This document shows, piece by piece, positions 36,109 through 48,400 of a DNA stretch of 64,000 bases. How positions within the stretch are numbered: the first letter of the stretch is position 1; every line of letters begins with the position of its first letter. The notes below the pieces were generated by a model. The model saw nothing but the letters and a program-made list of their open reading frames with translations, did not search any database and was not told the DNA's origin. The DNA lies in contig OZ038378.1 in the NCBI GenBank assembly GCA_964036045.1, positions 160,340,576-160,404,575 on the forward strand, in the 5' to 3' direction. Source of the DNA: Eutreptiella sp. 'Long Island Sound 2002'. Its lineage: Eukaryota; Euglenozoa; Euglenophyceae; Eutreptiales; Eutreptiaceae. A program made the translations under genes and the position numbers.

Positions 36109-39100
36109 GGCAAAAAGGTGGGGAAAACTGGGAAAAATTGGGACTAAGTGGGACCAAGTGGAAACAGGTGGGAAAAACTGGGGAAAATTGGGACTAAGTG
36201 GGACCAAGTGTAAACAGGTGGGGAAAACTGGGAAAAACGGGGACTAAGTGGGACCAAGTGGAAACAGGTGGGGAAAACTGGAAAAATTTGGGACTAAGTG
36301 GCACCAAGTGGAAACAGGTGGGGAAAACTGGGAAAAATTGGGACTAAGTGGGACCAAGTGGAAACAGGTGGTCAAAACTGGCAAAAATTGGGACTAACTT
36401 GGACCAAGTGGAAACAGGTGGGGAAAATTGGGGGAAATTGGGACTATGTGGGACCAAGTGGAAACAGGTGGGTCAAACTAGGAAAAATTGGGACTAAGTG
36501 GGACCAAGTCGAAAGAGGTGGGGAAAACTGGGGAAAATTGGAACTAAGTGGGACCAAGTGGAAATAGGTGGGGAAAACTGGGGAAAATTGGGACTAAGTT
36601 GGACCAAGTGGAAACAGGGGGGGAAAACTAGGAAAAATTGGGACAAGTGGGACCAAGTGGAAACAGGTGGGGAAAACTGGGGAAAATTGGGACCAAGTGG
36701 GACCAGGTGGAAACAGGTGGGAAAACTGGGGAAAATTGGGACTAAGTGGGACCAAGTGGAAACAGGTGGGGAAAACTGGGAAAAATTGGGACTAAGTGGG
36801 ACCAAGTGGAAACAGGTGGGGAAAACTGGGAAAAATTGGGACTGAGTGGGACCAAGTGGAAACAGGTGGGGAAAAATGGGAAAAATTGGGACTAAGTGGG
36901 ACCAAGTGGAAACAGGTGGGGAAAAGTGGGGAAAATTGGGACCAAGTGGGACCAAGTGGAAACATGCGGGGACAACTAGGAAAAATTGGGACTAAGTGGG
37001 GCGAAGTGGAAACGGGTGGGGAAAAGTGGGAAAAATTGGGACCAAGTGGGACCGAGTGGAAACAGGTGGGGAAACCCGGGAAAAATTGGGACTAAGTGGG
37101 ACCAAGTGGAAACAGGTGGGGAAAACTGGGAAAAATTGGGACTAAGTGGGACCAAGTGGAAACAGGTGGGGAAAGCTGGGAAAAATTGGGACTAAGTGGG
37201 ACCAAGTGGAAACGGGTGGGGAAAACTGGGAAAAATTGGGACTAAGTGGGACCAAGTGGAAACAGGTGGGGAAAACTGGGAAAAATTGGGACTAAGTGGG
37301 ACCAAGTGGAAACAGGTGGGGAAAACTGGGAAAAATTAAGACTAAGTGGGACCAAGTGGAAACGCGTGGGGAAAGCTGGGAAAAAGTGGGACTAAGTTGG
37401 ACCAAGTGGAAACAGGTGGGGAAAGATGGGGAAAATTGGGACTAAGTGGGACCAAGTGAAAACAGGTGGGGAAAACTGGGAAAAATTGGGACTAAGTTAG
37501 ACCAAGTGGAAACAGGTGGGGAAAGCTGGGGAAAATTGGGACCAAGTGGGACCAAGTGGAAACAGGTGGGGAAAACTGGGAAAAATTGGGACTGAGTGGG
37601 ACCAAGTGGAAACAGGTGGGGAAAAGTGGGAAAAATTGGGACCAAGTGGGACCGGGTGGAAACAGGTGGGAAAACTGGGAAAAATTGGGACTAAGTGGGA
37701 CCAAGTGGAAACAGGTGGAGAAAACTGGGAAAAATTGGGACTGAGTGGGACCAAGTGGAAACAGGGGGGGGAAACTAGGAAAAATTGCGACAAGTGGGAC
37801 CAAGTGGGACCAGGTGGAAACAGGTGGGAAAACTGGGAAAAATTGGGACTGAGTGGGACCAGTTGAAACATGTGGGGAAAACTGGGAAAAATTGGGACTA
37901 AGTGGGGCGAAGTGGAAACAGGTGGGGAAAAGTGGGAAAAATTGGGACCAAGTGGGACCAAGTGGAAACAGGTGGGGGAAAATGGGAAAAATTGGGACTA
38001 AATGGGACCAAGTGGAAACAGGTGGGGAAAACTGGGAAAAATTGGGACTAAGTGGGACCAAGTGGAAACGGGTGGGGAAAATTGGGAGAAATTGGGACTA
38101 AGTGGGACCAAGTGGAAACAGGTGGGGAAATCTGGGAAAAATTGGGACTAAGTGGGACCAAGTGGAAACACGTGGGAAAAACGTGGAAAAAATGGGACTA
38201 AGTGGGACCAAGTGGAAACAGGTGGGGAAAACTGGGGAAAATTGGGACCAAGTGGGACCAAGTAGAAGCAGGTGGGGAAACCTGGGAAAAATTGGGACTA
38301 AGTGGGACCAAGGGCAAAAAGGTGGGGAAAACTGGGAAAAATTGGGAACAAGTGGGACCAAGTGGAAACAGGTGGGGAAACCTTGGGAAAATTGGGACCA
38401 AGTGGGACCAAGTGGAAACAGGTGGGGAAAATTGGGGAAAATTTGGACTAAGTGGGGCGAAGTGGAAACAGGTGGGGAAAAGTGGGAAAAATTGGGACCA
38501 AGTGGGACCAAGTGGAAACAGGTGGGGAAAACTTGGAAAAATTGGGACTAAGTGGGACCAAGTGGAAACAGGTGGGGAAAGCTGGGAAAAATTGGGACTG
38601 AGTGGGACCAAGTGGAAACAGGTGGGGAAAACTGGGAAAAATTGGGGCTAAGTTGGACCAAGTGGAAACAGGTGGGGAAAACTGGGAAAAATTGGGACTA
38701 AGTTGGACCAAGTGGAAACAGGTGGGGAAAGATGGGGAAAATTGGGACCAAGTGGGACCAAGTGGAAACAGGTGGGGAAAACTGGGAAAAATTGGGACCA
38801 AGTGGGACCAAGTGGAAACAGGTGGGGCAAGCCGGGAAAAATTAGGACTAAGTGGGACCAAGTGGAAACAGGTGGGGAAAACTGGGAAAAATTGGGACTA
38901 AGTGGGACCAAGTGGAAACAGGTGGGGAAAGCTGGGAAAAATTGGGACTGAGTGGGACCAAGTGGAAACAGGTGGGGAAAACTGGGAAAAATTGGGACTA
39001 AGTTGGACCAAGTGGAAACAGGTGGGGAAAACTGGGAAAAATTGGGACTAAGTTGGACCAAGTGGAAACAGGTGGGGAAAGATGGGGAAAATTGGGACCA

Positions 39101-42100
39101 AGTGGGACCAAGTGGAAACAGGTGGGGAAAACTGGGAAAAATTGGGACCAAGTGAGACCAGGTGGAAAGAGGTTGGAAAACTGGGAAAAATTGGGACTAA
39201 GTGGGACCAAGTGGAAACAGGTGGGGAAAACTGGGAAAAATTGGGACTAAGTGGGACCAAGTGGAAACAGGTGGGGAAAAGTGGGAAAAATTGGGACCAA
39301 GTGGGACCAGGTGGAAACAGGTGGGAAAACTGGGGAAAATTGGGACTAAGTGGGACCAAGTGGAAACAGGTGGGGAAAACTGGGAAAAATTGGGACTGAG
39401 TGGGACCAAGTGGAAACAGGGGGGGAAAACTGGGAAAAATTGGGACTAAGTGGGACCAAGTGGAAACAGGTGGGGAAAAGTGGGAAAAATTGGGACCAAG
39501 TGGGACCAGGTGGAAACAGGTGGGAAAACTGGGGAAAATTGGGACTAAGTGGGACCAAGTGGAAACAGGTGGGGAAAACTGGGAAAAATTGGGACTGAGT
39601 GGGACCAAGTGGAAACAGGGGGGGAAAACTAGGAAAAATTGGGACAAGTGGGACCAAGTGGAAACAAGTGGGGAAAACTGGGAAAAATTGGGACTGAGTG
39701 GGACCAAGTGGAAACAGGTGGGGAAAACTGGGAAAAATTGGGACTAAGTTGGACCAAGTGGAAACAGGTGTGGAAAACTGGGAAAAATTGGGACTAAGTT
39801 GGACCAAGTGGAAACAGGTGGGGAAAGCTGGGGAAAATTGGGACCAAGTGGGACCAAGTGGAAACAGGTGGGGAAAATTGGGAAAAATTGGGACTAAGTG
39901 GGGCGAAGTGGAAACAGGTGGGGAAAAGTGGGAAAAATTGGGACCAAGTGGGACCAAGTGGAAACGGGTGGGGAAAACTTGGAAAAATTGGGACTAAGTT
40001 GCACCAAGTGGAAACAAGTGGGGAAAACTGGGAAAAATTGGGACTAATTTGGACCAAGTGGAAACAGGTGGGGAAAGCTGGGGAAAATTGGGACCAAGTG
40101 GGACCAAGTGGAAACAGGTGGGGAAAACTGGGAAAAATTGAGACTAAGTGGGGCGAAGTGGAAACGGGTGGGGAAAAGCGGGAAAAATTGGGACCAAGTG
40201 GGACGGAGTGGAAACAGGTGGGGAAAACTGGGAAAAATTGGGACTAAGTGGGACCAAGTGGAAACAGGTGGGGAAAACTGGGAAAAATTGGGACTAAGTG
40301 GGACCAAGTGGAAACAGGTGGGGAAAACTGCGAAAAATTGGGACTAAGTGGGACCAAGTGGAAACGAGTGGGGAAAACTTGGAAAAATTGGGACCCAGTT
40401 GGACCAAGTGGAAACAGGTGGGGAAAGCTGGGGAAAATTGGGACTAAGTTGGACCAAGTGGAAACAGGTGGGGAAAGCTGGGGAAAATTGGGACCAAGTG
40501 GGACCAAGTGGAAACAGGTGGGGAAAACTGGGAAAAATTGGGACTAACTGGGGCGAAGTGGAAACAGGTGGGGAAAAGTGGGAAAAATTGGGACCAAGTG
40601 GGACCAAGTGGAAACAGGTGGGGGAAAATGGGAAAAATTGGGACTAAATGGGACCAAGTGGAAACAGGTGGGGAAAACTGGGAAAAATTGGGACTAAGTG
40701 GGACCAAGTGGAAACGGGTGGGGAAAATTGGGAGAAATTGGGACTAAGTGGGACCAAGTGGAAACGGGTGGGGAAAACTGGGAAAAATTGGGACCAAGTG
40801 GGACCAAGTGGAAGCAGGTGGGGAAACCTCGGAAAAATTGGGACTAAGTGGGACCAAGGGCAAAAAGGTGGGGAAAACTGGGAAAAATTGGGACTAAGTG
40901 GGACCAAGTGGAAACAGGTGGGAAAAACTGGGGAAAATTGGGACTAAGTGGGACCAAGTGTAAACAGGTGGGGAAAACTGGGAAAAACGGGGACTAAGTG
41001 GGACCAAGTGGAAACAGGTGGGGAAAACTGGAAAAATTTGGGACTAAGTGGCACCAAGTGGAAACAGGTGGGGAAAACTGGGAAAAATTGGGACTAAGTG
41101 GGACCAAGTGGAAACAGGTGGTCAAAACTGGCAAAAATTGGGACTAACTTGGACCAAGTGGAAACAGGTGGGGAAAATTGGGGGAAATTGGGACTATGTG
41201 GGACCAAGTGGAAACAGGTGGGTCAAACTAGGAAAAATTGGGACTAAGTGGGACCAAGTCGAAAGAGGTGGGGAAAACTGGGGAAAATTGGAACTAAGTG
41301 GGACCAAGTGGAAATAGGTGGGGAAAACTGGGGAAAATTGGGACTAAGTTGGACCAAGTGGAAACAGGGGGGGAAAACTAGGAAAAATTGGGACAAGTGG
41401 GACCAAGTGGAAACAGGTGGGGAAAACTGGGGAAAATTGGGACCAAGTGGGACCAGGTGGAAACAGGTGGGAAAACTGGGGAAAATTGGGACTAAGTGGG
41501 ACCAAGTGGAAACAGGTGGGGAAAACTGGGAAAAATTGGGACTAAGTGGGACCAAGTGGAAACAGGTGGGGAAAACTGGGAAAAATTGGGACTGAGTGGG
41601 ACCAAGTGGAAACAGGTGGGGAAAAATGGGAAAAATTGGGACTAAGTGGGACCAAGTGGAAACAGGTGGGGAAAAGTGGGGAAAATTGGGACCAAGTGGG
41701 ACCAAGTGGAAACATGCGGGGAAAACTAGGAAAAATTGGGACTAAGTGGGGCGAAGTGGAAACGGGTGGGGAAAAGTGGGAAAAATTGGGACCAAGTGGG
41801 ACCGAGTGGAAACAGGTGGGGAAACCCGGGAAAAATTGGGACTAAGTGGGACCAAGTGGAAACAGGTGGGGAAAACTGGGAAAAATTGGGACTAAGTGGG
41901 ACCAAGTGGAAACAGGTGGGGAAAGCTGGGAAAAATTGGGACTAAGTGGGACCAAGTGGAAACGGGTGGGGAAAACTGGGAAAAATTGGGACTAAGTGGG
42001 ACCAAGTGGAAACAGGTGGGGAAAACTGGGAAAAATTGGGACTAAGTGGGACCAAGTGGAAACAGGTGGGGAAAACTGGGAAAAATTGGGACTAAGTGGG

Positions 42101-42601
42101 ACCAAGTGGAAACGCGTGGGGAAAGCTGGGAAAAAGTGGGACTAAGTTGGACCAAGTGGAAAAGGTGGGGAAAACTGGGAAAAGTTGGGACTAAGTGGGA
42201 CCAAGTGAAAACAGGTGGGGAAAACTGGGAAAAATTGGGACTAAGTTAGACCAAGTGGAAACAGGTGGGGAAAGCTGGGGAAAATTGGGACCAAGTGGGA
42301 CCAAGTGGAAACAGGTGGGGAAAAGTGGGAAAAATTGGGACCAAGTGGGACCGGGTGGAAACAGGTGGGAAAACTGGGAAAAATTGGGACTAAGTGGGAC
42401 CAAGTGGAAACAGGTGGAGAAAACTGGGAAAAATTGGGACTGAGTGGGACCAAGTGGAAACAGGGGGGGGAAACTAGGAAAAATTGCGACAAGTGGGACC
42501 AAGTGGGACCAGGTGGAAACAGGTGGGAAAACTGGGAAAAATTGGGACTGAGTGGGACCAGTTGAAACATGTGGGGAAAACTGGGAAAAATTGGGACTAA
42601 G
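33885..42601 (+). repeat. About 4.0 kb duplicated segment, copies 4.75-4.8 kb apart
   Basis: Positions 33885-37901 match 38685-42601. The offset is 4800 bp at first, 4750 bp after a monomer is lost near 40000, and 4700 bp after a second is lost near 42310. The 100 bp length difference (4017 against 3917) is thus two exact monomers. About 780 bp of different satellite (37902-38684) separates the copies. Confidence 0.9.
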
Positions 42602-45600
42602 TTGGACCAAGTGGAAACAGGTGGGGAAAACTGGGAAAAATTGGGACTAAGTTGGACCAAGTGGAAACAGGTGGGGAAAGCTGGGGAAAATTGGGACTAA
42701 GTTGGACCAAGTGGAAACAGGTGGGGAAAACTGGGGAAAATTGGGACCAAGTGGGACCAAGTGGAAACAGGTGGGGAAAACTGGGAAAAATTGGGACTAA
42801 GTGGGGCGAAGTGGAAACGGGTGGGGAAAACTGGGAAAAATTGGGACTAAGTGGGACCAAGTGGAAACAGGTGGGGAAAACTGGGGAAAATTGGGACTAA
42901 GTGGGACCAAGTGGAAACAGGTGGGGAAAACTGGGAAAAATTGGGACTAAGTGGGACCAAGTGGAAACAGGTGGGGAAAACTGGGAAAAATTGGGACTAA
43001 GTTGGACCAGGTGGAAACAGGTGGGGAGAACTTGGAAAAATTGGGACTAAGTTGGACCAGGTGGAAACAGGTGGGGAAAACTGGGAAAAATTGGGACTAA
43101 GTGGGGCGAAGTGGAAACAGGTTGGGAAAATTGGGGAAAATTGGGACCAAGTGGGACCAAGTGGAAACAGGTGGGGAAAAATGGGAAAAATTGGGACTAA
43201 GTGGGACCAAGTGGAAACAGGTGGGGAAAACTGGGGAAAATTGGGACTAAGTGGGACCAAGTGGAAACGGGTGGGGAAAATTGGGAGAAATTGGGACTAA
43301 GTGGGACCAAGTGGAAACAGGTGGGGAAACCTGGGAAAAATTGGGACTAAGTGGGACCAAGTGGAAACAGGTGGGGAAAACTGGGAAAAATTGGGACTAA
43401 GTGGGACCAAGTGGAAACACGTGGGGAAAACTGGGAAAAATTGGGACTAAGTGGGACCAAGTGGAAACAGGTGGGGAAAACTGGGAAAAATTGGGACTAA
43501 GTGGGACCAAGTGGAAACAGGTGGGGAAACCTGGGAAAAATTGGGACTAAGTGGGACCAAGTGCAAACAGGTGGAGAAAACTGGGAAAAATTGGGACTAA
43601 GTGGGACCAAGTGGAAACAGGTGGGGAAAACTGGGGAAAATTGGGACTAAGTGGGACCAAGTGGAAACAGGTGGGGAAAGCTGGGAAAAACGGGGACTAA
43701 GTGGGACCAAGTGGAAACAGGTGGGGAAAACTGGGAAAAATTGGGACCAAGTGGGACCAAGTGGAAACAGGTGGGGAAAACTGGGAAAAATTGGGACTAA
43801 GTGGGACCAAGTGGAAACAGGTGGTCAAAACTGGCAAAATTGGGACTAACTTGGACCAAGTGGAAACCGGTGGGGAAAATTGGGGAAATCGGGACTATGT
43901 GGGACCAAGTGGAAACAGGTGGGGCAAACTAGGAGAAATTTGGACAAAGTGGGACCAAGTCGAAAGAGGTGGGGAAAACTGGGAAAAATTGGGACTAAGT
44001 GGGACCAAGTGGAAATAGGTGGGGAAAACTGGGGGAAATTGGGACTAAGTTGGACCAAGTGCAAGCAGGGGGGGAAAACTAGGAAAAATTGGGACAAGTG
44101 GGACCAAGTGGAAACAGGTGGGGAAAACTGGGGAAAATTGGGACCAAGTGGGACCAGGTGGAAACAGGTGGGAAAACTGGGAAAAATCGGGACTAAGTGG
44201 GACCAAGTGGAAACAGGTGGGGAAAACTGGGAAAAATTGGGACTAAGTGGGACCAAGTGGAAACAGGTGGGGAAAACTGGGAAAAATTGGGACTAAGTGG
44301 GACCAAGTGGAAACAGGTGGCGAAAACTGGGAAAAATTGGGACCAAGTGGGACCAGGTGGAAACAGGTGGGGAAAAGTGGGAAAAATTGGGACTGAGTGG
44401 GACCAAGTGGAAACAGGGGGGAAAACTAGGAAAAATTGCGACAAGTGGGACCAAGTGGGACCAGGTAGAAACAGGTGGGAAAACTGGGAAAAATTGGGAC
44501 TGAGTGGGACCAGTTGAAACATGTGGGGAAAACTTGGAAAAATTGGGACTAAGTTGGACCAAGTGGAAACAGGTGGGGAAAACTGGGAAAAATTGGGACT
44601 AAGTTGGACCAAGTGGAAACAGGTGGGGAAAGCTGGGGAAAATTGGGACTAAGTTGGACCAAGTGGAAACAGGTGGGGAAAACTGGGGAAAATTGGGACC
44701 AAGTGGGACCAAGTGGAAACAGGTGGGGAAAACTGGGAAAAATTGGGACTAAGTGGGGGCGAAGTGGAAACGGGTGGGGAAAAGTGGGAAAAATTGGGAC
44801 CAAGGGGGACCGAGTGGAAACAGGTGGGGAAACCCGGGAAAATTGGGACTAAGTGGGACCAAGTGGAAACAGGTGGGGAAAACTGGGAAAAATTGGGACT
44901 AAGTGGGACCAAGTGGAAACAGGTGGGGAAAACTGGGAAAAATTGGGACTAAGTGGGACCAAGTGGAAACGGGTGGGGAGAACTTGGAAAAATTGGGACT
45001 AAGTTGGACCAGGTGGAAACAGGTGGGGAAAACTGGGAAAAATGGGACTAAGTGGGGCGAAGTGGAAACAGGTGGGGAAAACTGGGAAAAATTGGGACTA
45101 AGTGGGACCAAGTGGAAACGGGTGGGGAAAGCTGGGAAAAAGTGGGACTAAGTTGGACCAAGTGGAAACAGTTGGGGAAAACTGGGAAAAATTGGGACTA
45201 AGGTGGGGCGAAGTGGAAACAGGTGGGGAAAATTGGGGAAAATTGGGACCAAGTGGGACCAAGTGGAAAGAGGTGGGGAAAAATGGGAAAAATTTGGGAC
45301 TAAGTGGGACCAAGTGGAAACAGGTGGGGAAAACTGGGGAAAATTGGGACTAAGTGGGACCAAGTGGAAACGGGTGGGGAAAATTGGGAGAAATTGGACT
45401 AAGTGGGACCAAGTGGAAACAGGTGGGGAAACCTGGGAAAAATTGGGACTAAGTGGGACCAAGTGGAAACAGGTTGGGAAAACTAGGAAAAATTGGGACT
45501 AAGTGGGACCAAGTGGAAACACGTGGGGAAAACTGGGAAAAATTGGGACCAAGTGGGACCAAGGCGAAACAGGTGGGGAAACCTGGGAAAAATTGGGACT

Positions 45601-46339
45601 AAGTGGGACCAAGTGCAAACAGGTGGAGAAAACTGGGAAAAATTGGGACTAAGTGGGACCAAGTGGAAACAGGTGGGGAAAACTGGGGAAAATTGGGACT
45701 AAGTGGGACCAAGTGGAAACAAGTGGGGAAAGCTGGGAAAACGGGGACTAAGTGGGACCAAGTGGAAACAGGTGGGGAAAACTGGGAAAAATTGGGACCA
45801 AGTGGGACCAAGTGGAAACAGGTGGGGAAAACTGGGAAAAATTGGGGACTAAGTGGGACCAAGTGGAAACAGGTGGTCAAAATTGGCAAACATTGGGACT
45901 AACTTGGACCAAGTGGAAACCGGTGGGGAAAATTGGGGGAAATCGGGACTATGTGGGACCAAGTGGAAACAGGTGGGGCAAACTAGGAAAAATTTGGACA
46001 AAGTGGGACCAAGTCGAAAGAGGTGGGGAAAACTGGGAAAAATTGGGACTAAGTGGGACCAAGTGGAAACAGGTGGGGAAAACTGGGGGAAATTGGGACT
46101 AAGTTGGACCAAGTGCAAGCAGGGGGGGGAAAACTAGGAAAAATTGGGACAAGTGGGACCAAGTGGAAACAGGTGGGGAAAACTGGGGAAAATTGGGACC
46201 AAGTGGGACCAGGTGGAAACAGGTGGGAAAACTGGGAAAAATCGGGACTAAGTGGGACCAAGTCGAAACAAGTGGGGAAAACTGGGATAAATTGGGACTG
46301 AGTGGGACCAAGTGGAAACAGGTGGGGAAAACTGGGAAA

Positions 46340-47040
46340 AATTGGGACTAAGTGGGACCAAGTGGAAACAGGTGGCGAAAACTGGGAAAAATTGGGACCA
46401 AGTGGGACCAGGTGGAAACAGTTGGGGAAAAGTGGGAAAAATTGGGACTGAGTGGGACCAAGTGGAAACAGGGGGGGGGGAAACTAGGAAAACTTGGGAC
46501 ACGTGGGACCAAGTGGAAACAGGTGGGGAAAACTGGGAAAAATTGGGCCCAAGTGGGACCAGATGGAAACAGGTGGGAAAACTGGGAAAAATTGGGACTA
46601 AGTGGGACCAAGTCGAAACAGGTGGGGAAAACAGGGAAAAATTGGGACTAAGTGGGACCCAGTGGAAACAGGTGGGGAAAACTGGGAAAAAATGGGACTA
46701 AGTGGGACCAAGTGGAAACAGGTGGGGAAAACTGGGAAAAATTGGGACCAAGTGGGACCAAGTGGAAACAGGTGGCGAAAACTGGGAAAAATTGGGACCA
46801 AGTGGGACCAGGTGGAAACAGTTGGGGAAAAGTGGGAAAAATTGGGACTGAGTGGGACCAAGTGGAAACAGGGGGGGGGGAAACTAGGAAAACTTGGGAC
46901 ACGTGGGACCAAGTGGAAACAGGTGGGGAAAACTGGGAAAAATTGGGCCCAAGTGGGACCAGATGGAAACAGGTGGGAAAACTGGGAAAAATTGGGACTA
47001 AGTGGGACCAAGTCGAAACAGGTGGGGAAAACAGGGAAAA
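46340..47040 (+). repeat. 400 bp tandem duplication (8 monomers)
   Basis: Positions about 46340-46640 recur at 46740-47040. Shared rare variants are GGTGGCGAAAACTGG, CAGTTGGGGAAAAGTGG, a G10 run with AAACTAGGAAAACTTGGG, GGGACACGTGGGACC, ATTGGGCCCAAG and ACCAGATGG. The G run is the same length in both copies. Confidence 0.9.
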
Positions 47041-47983
47041 ATTGGGACTAAGTGGGACCAAGGGCAAAAAGGTGGGGAAAACTGGGAAAAATTGGGACCA
47101 AGTGGGACCAAGTGGAAACGGGTGGGAAAAACTGGGGAAAATTGGGACTAAGTGGGACCAAGTGTAAACAGGTGGGGAAAACTGGGAAAAACGGGGACTA
47201 AGTGGGACCAAGTGGAAACAGGTGGGGAAAACTGGAAAAAATTGGGACTAAGTGGCACCAAGTGGAAACAGGTGGGGAAAACTGGGAAAAATTGGGACTA
47301 AGTGGGACCAAGTGGAAACAGGTGGTCAAAACTGGCAAAAATTGGGACTAACTTGGACCAAGTGGAAACAGGTGGGGAAAATTGGGGGAAATTGGGACTA
47401 TGTGGGACCAAGTGGAAACAGGTGGGTCAAACTAGGAAAAATTGGGACAAAGTGGGACCAAGTCGAAAGAGGTGGGGAAAACTGGGGAAAATTGGGACTA
47501 AGTGGGACCAAGTGGAAACAGGGGGGGAAAACTAGGAAAAATTGGGACAAGTGGGACCAAGTGGAAACAGGTGGGGAAAACAGGGAAAAATTGGGACCAA
47601 GTGGGACCAGGTGGAAACAGGTGGAAAACTGGGGGAAATTGGGACTAAGTGGGACCAAGTGGAAACAGGTGGGGAAAACTGGGAAAAATTGGGACTAACT
47701 GGGACCAAGTGGAAACAGGTGGGGAAAACTGGGAAAAATTGGGACTGAGTGGGACCAAGTGGAAACAGGTTGGGAAAAATGGGAAAAATTGGGACTAAGT
47801 GGGACCAAGTGGAAACAGGTGGGGAAAAGTGGGAAAAATTGGGACCAAGTGGGACCAGGTGGAAACAGGTGGGGAAAGCTGGGAAAAATTGGGACTAAGT
47901 GGGACCAAGTGGAAACAGGGGGGGGAAAACTAGGAAAAATTGGGACAAGTGGGACCAAGTGGAAACAGGTGGGGAAAACTGGG

Positions 47984-48183
47984 NNNNNNNNNNNNNNNNN
48001 NNNNNNNNNNNNNNNNNNNNNNNNNNNNNNNNNNNNNNNNNNNNNNNNNNNNNNNNNNNNNNNNNNNNNNNNNNNNNNNNNNNNNNNNNNNNNNNNNNNN
48101 NNNNNNNNNNNNNNNNNNNNNNNNNNNNNNNNNNNNNNNNNNNNNNNNNNNNNNNNNNNNNNNNNNNNNNNNNNNNNNNNNNN
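47984..48183. other. Assembly gap, 200 N
   Basis: Exactly 200 undetermined bases. The round number suggests a placeholder of unknown true size rather than a measured gap. The array is G-rich on top to the left and C-rich on top to the right, so orientation changes somewhere inside it. Whether that is biological or a scaffolding choice cannot be told from the sequence. Apparent open reading frames crossing this gap are meaningless. Confidence 0.99.
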
Positions 48184-48400
48184 CCCAGTTTTCCCCACCT
48201 GTTTCCACTTGGTTCCACTCAGTCCCAATTTTCCCCAGTTTTCCCCACCTGTTTCCACTTGGTCCCACTTAGTCCCAATTTTTCCCAGCTTTCCCCGCCT
48301 GTTTCCACTTGGTCCCACTTAGACCCAATTTCTCCCAATTTTCCCCACCCGTTTCCACTTGGTCCCACTTAGTCCCAATTTTCCCCAGTTTTCCCCACCT

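Larger units (their letters stand above)
3091..47983 (+). repeat. Satellite array block 2, 50 bp monomer, G-rich strand on top
   Basis: About 897 tandem copies (44.9 kb) of the same monomer with the G-rich strand on top. The consensus is visible without change at 6707-6756. Most substitutions recur at set positions: ACTAAG or ACCAAG in decamer 1, CAGGTG or CAGATG or CGGGTG in decamer 3, and AAAACT or AAAGCT or AAAAGT in decamer 4. From about 4861 to 7561 the 50 bp phase is perfect for 54 monomers, whereas 3090-4300 is full of small indels. The block contains most of the long higher-order duplications listed separately. It ends at an assembly gap, so its true right end is unknown. Confidence 0.98.

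Noticed and set aside
3091-47983. CRISPR array
   Set aside because: The unit repeats end to end with no unique spacers, and the whole 50 bp is conserved. This is a satellite.
47695-48372. Reading frames that cross 47984-48183
   Set aside because: They are kept open only by undetermined bases, so they carry no information.
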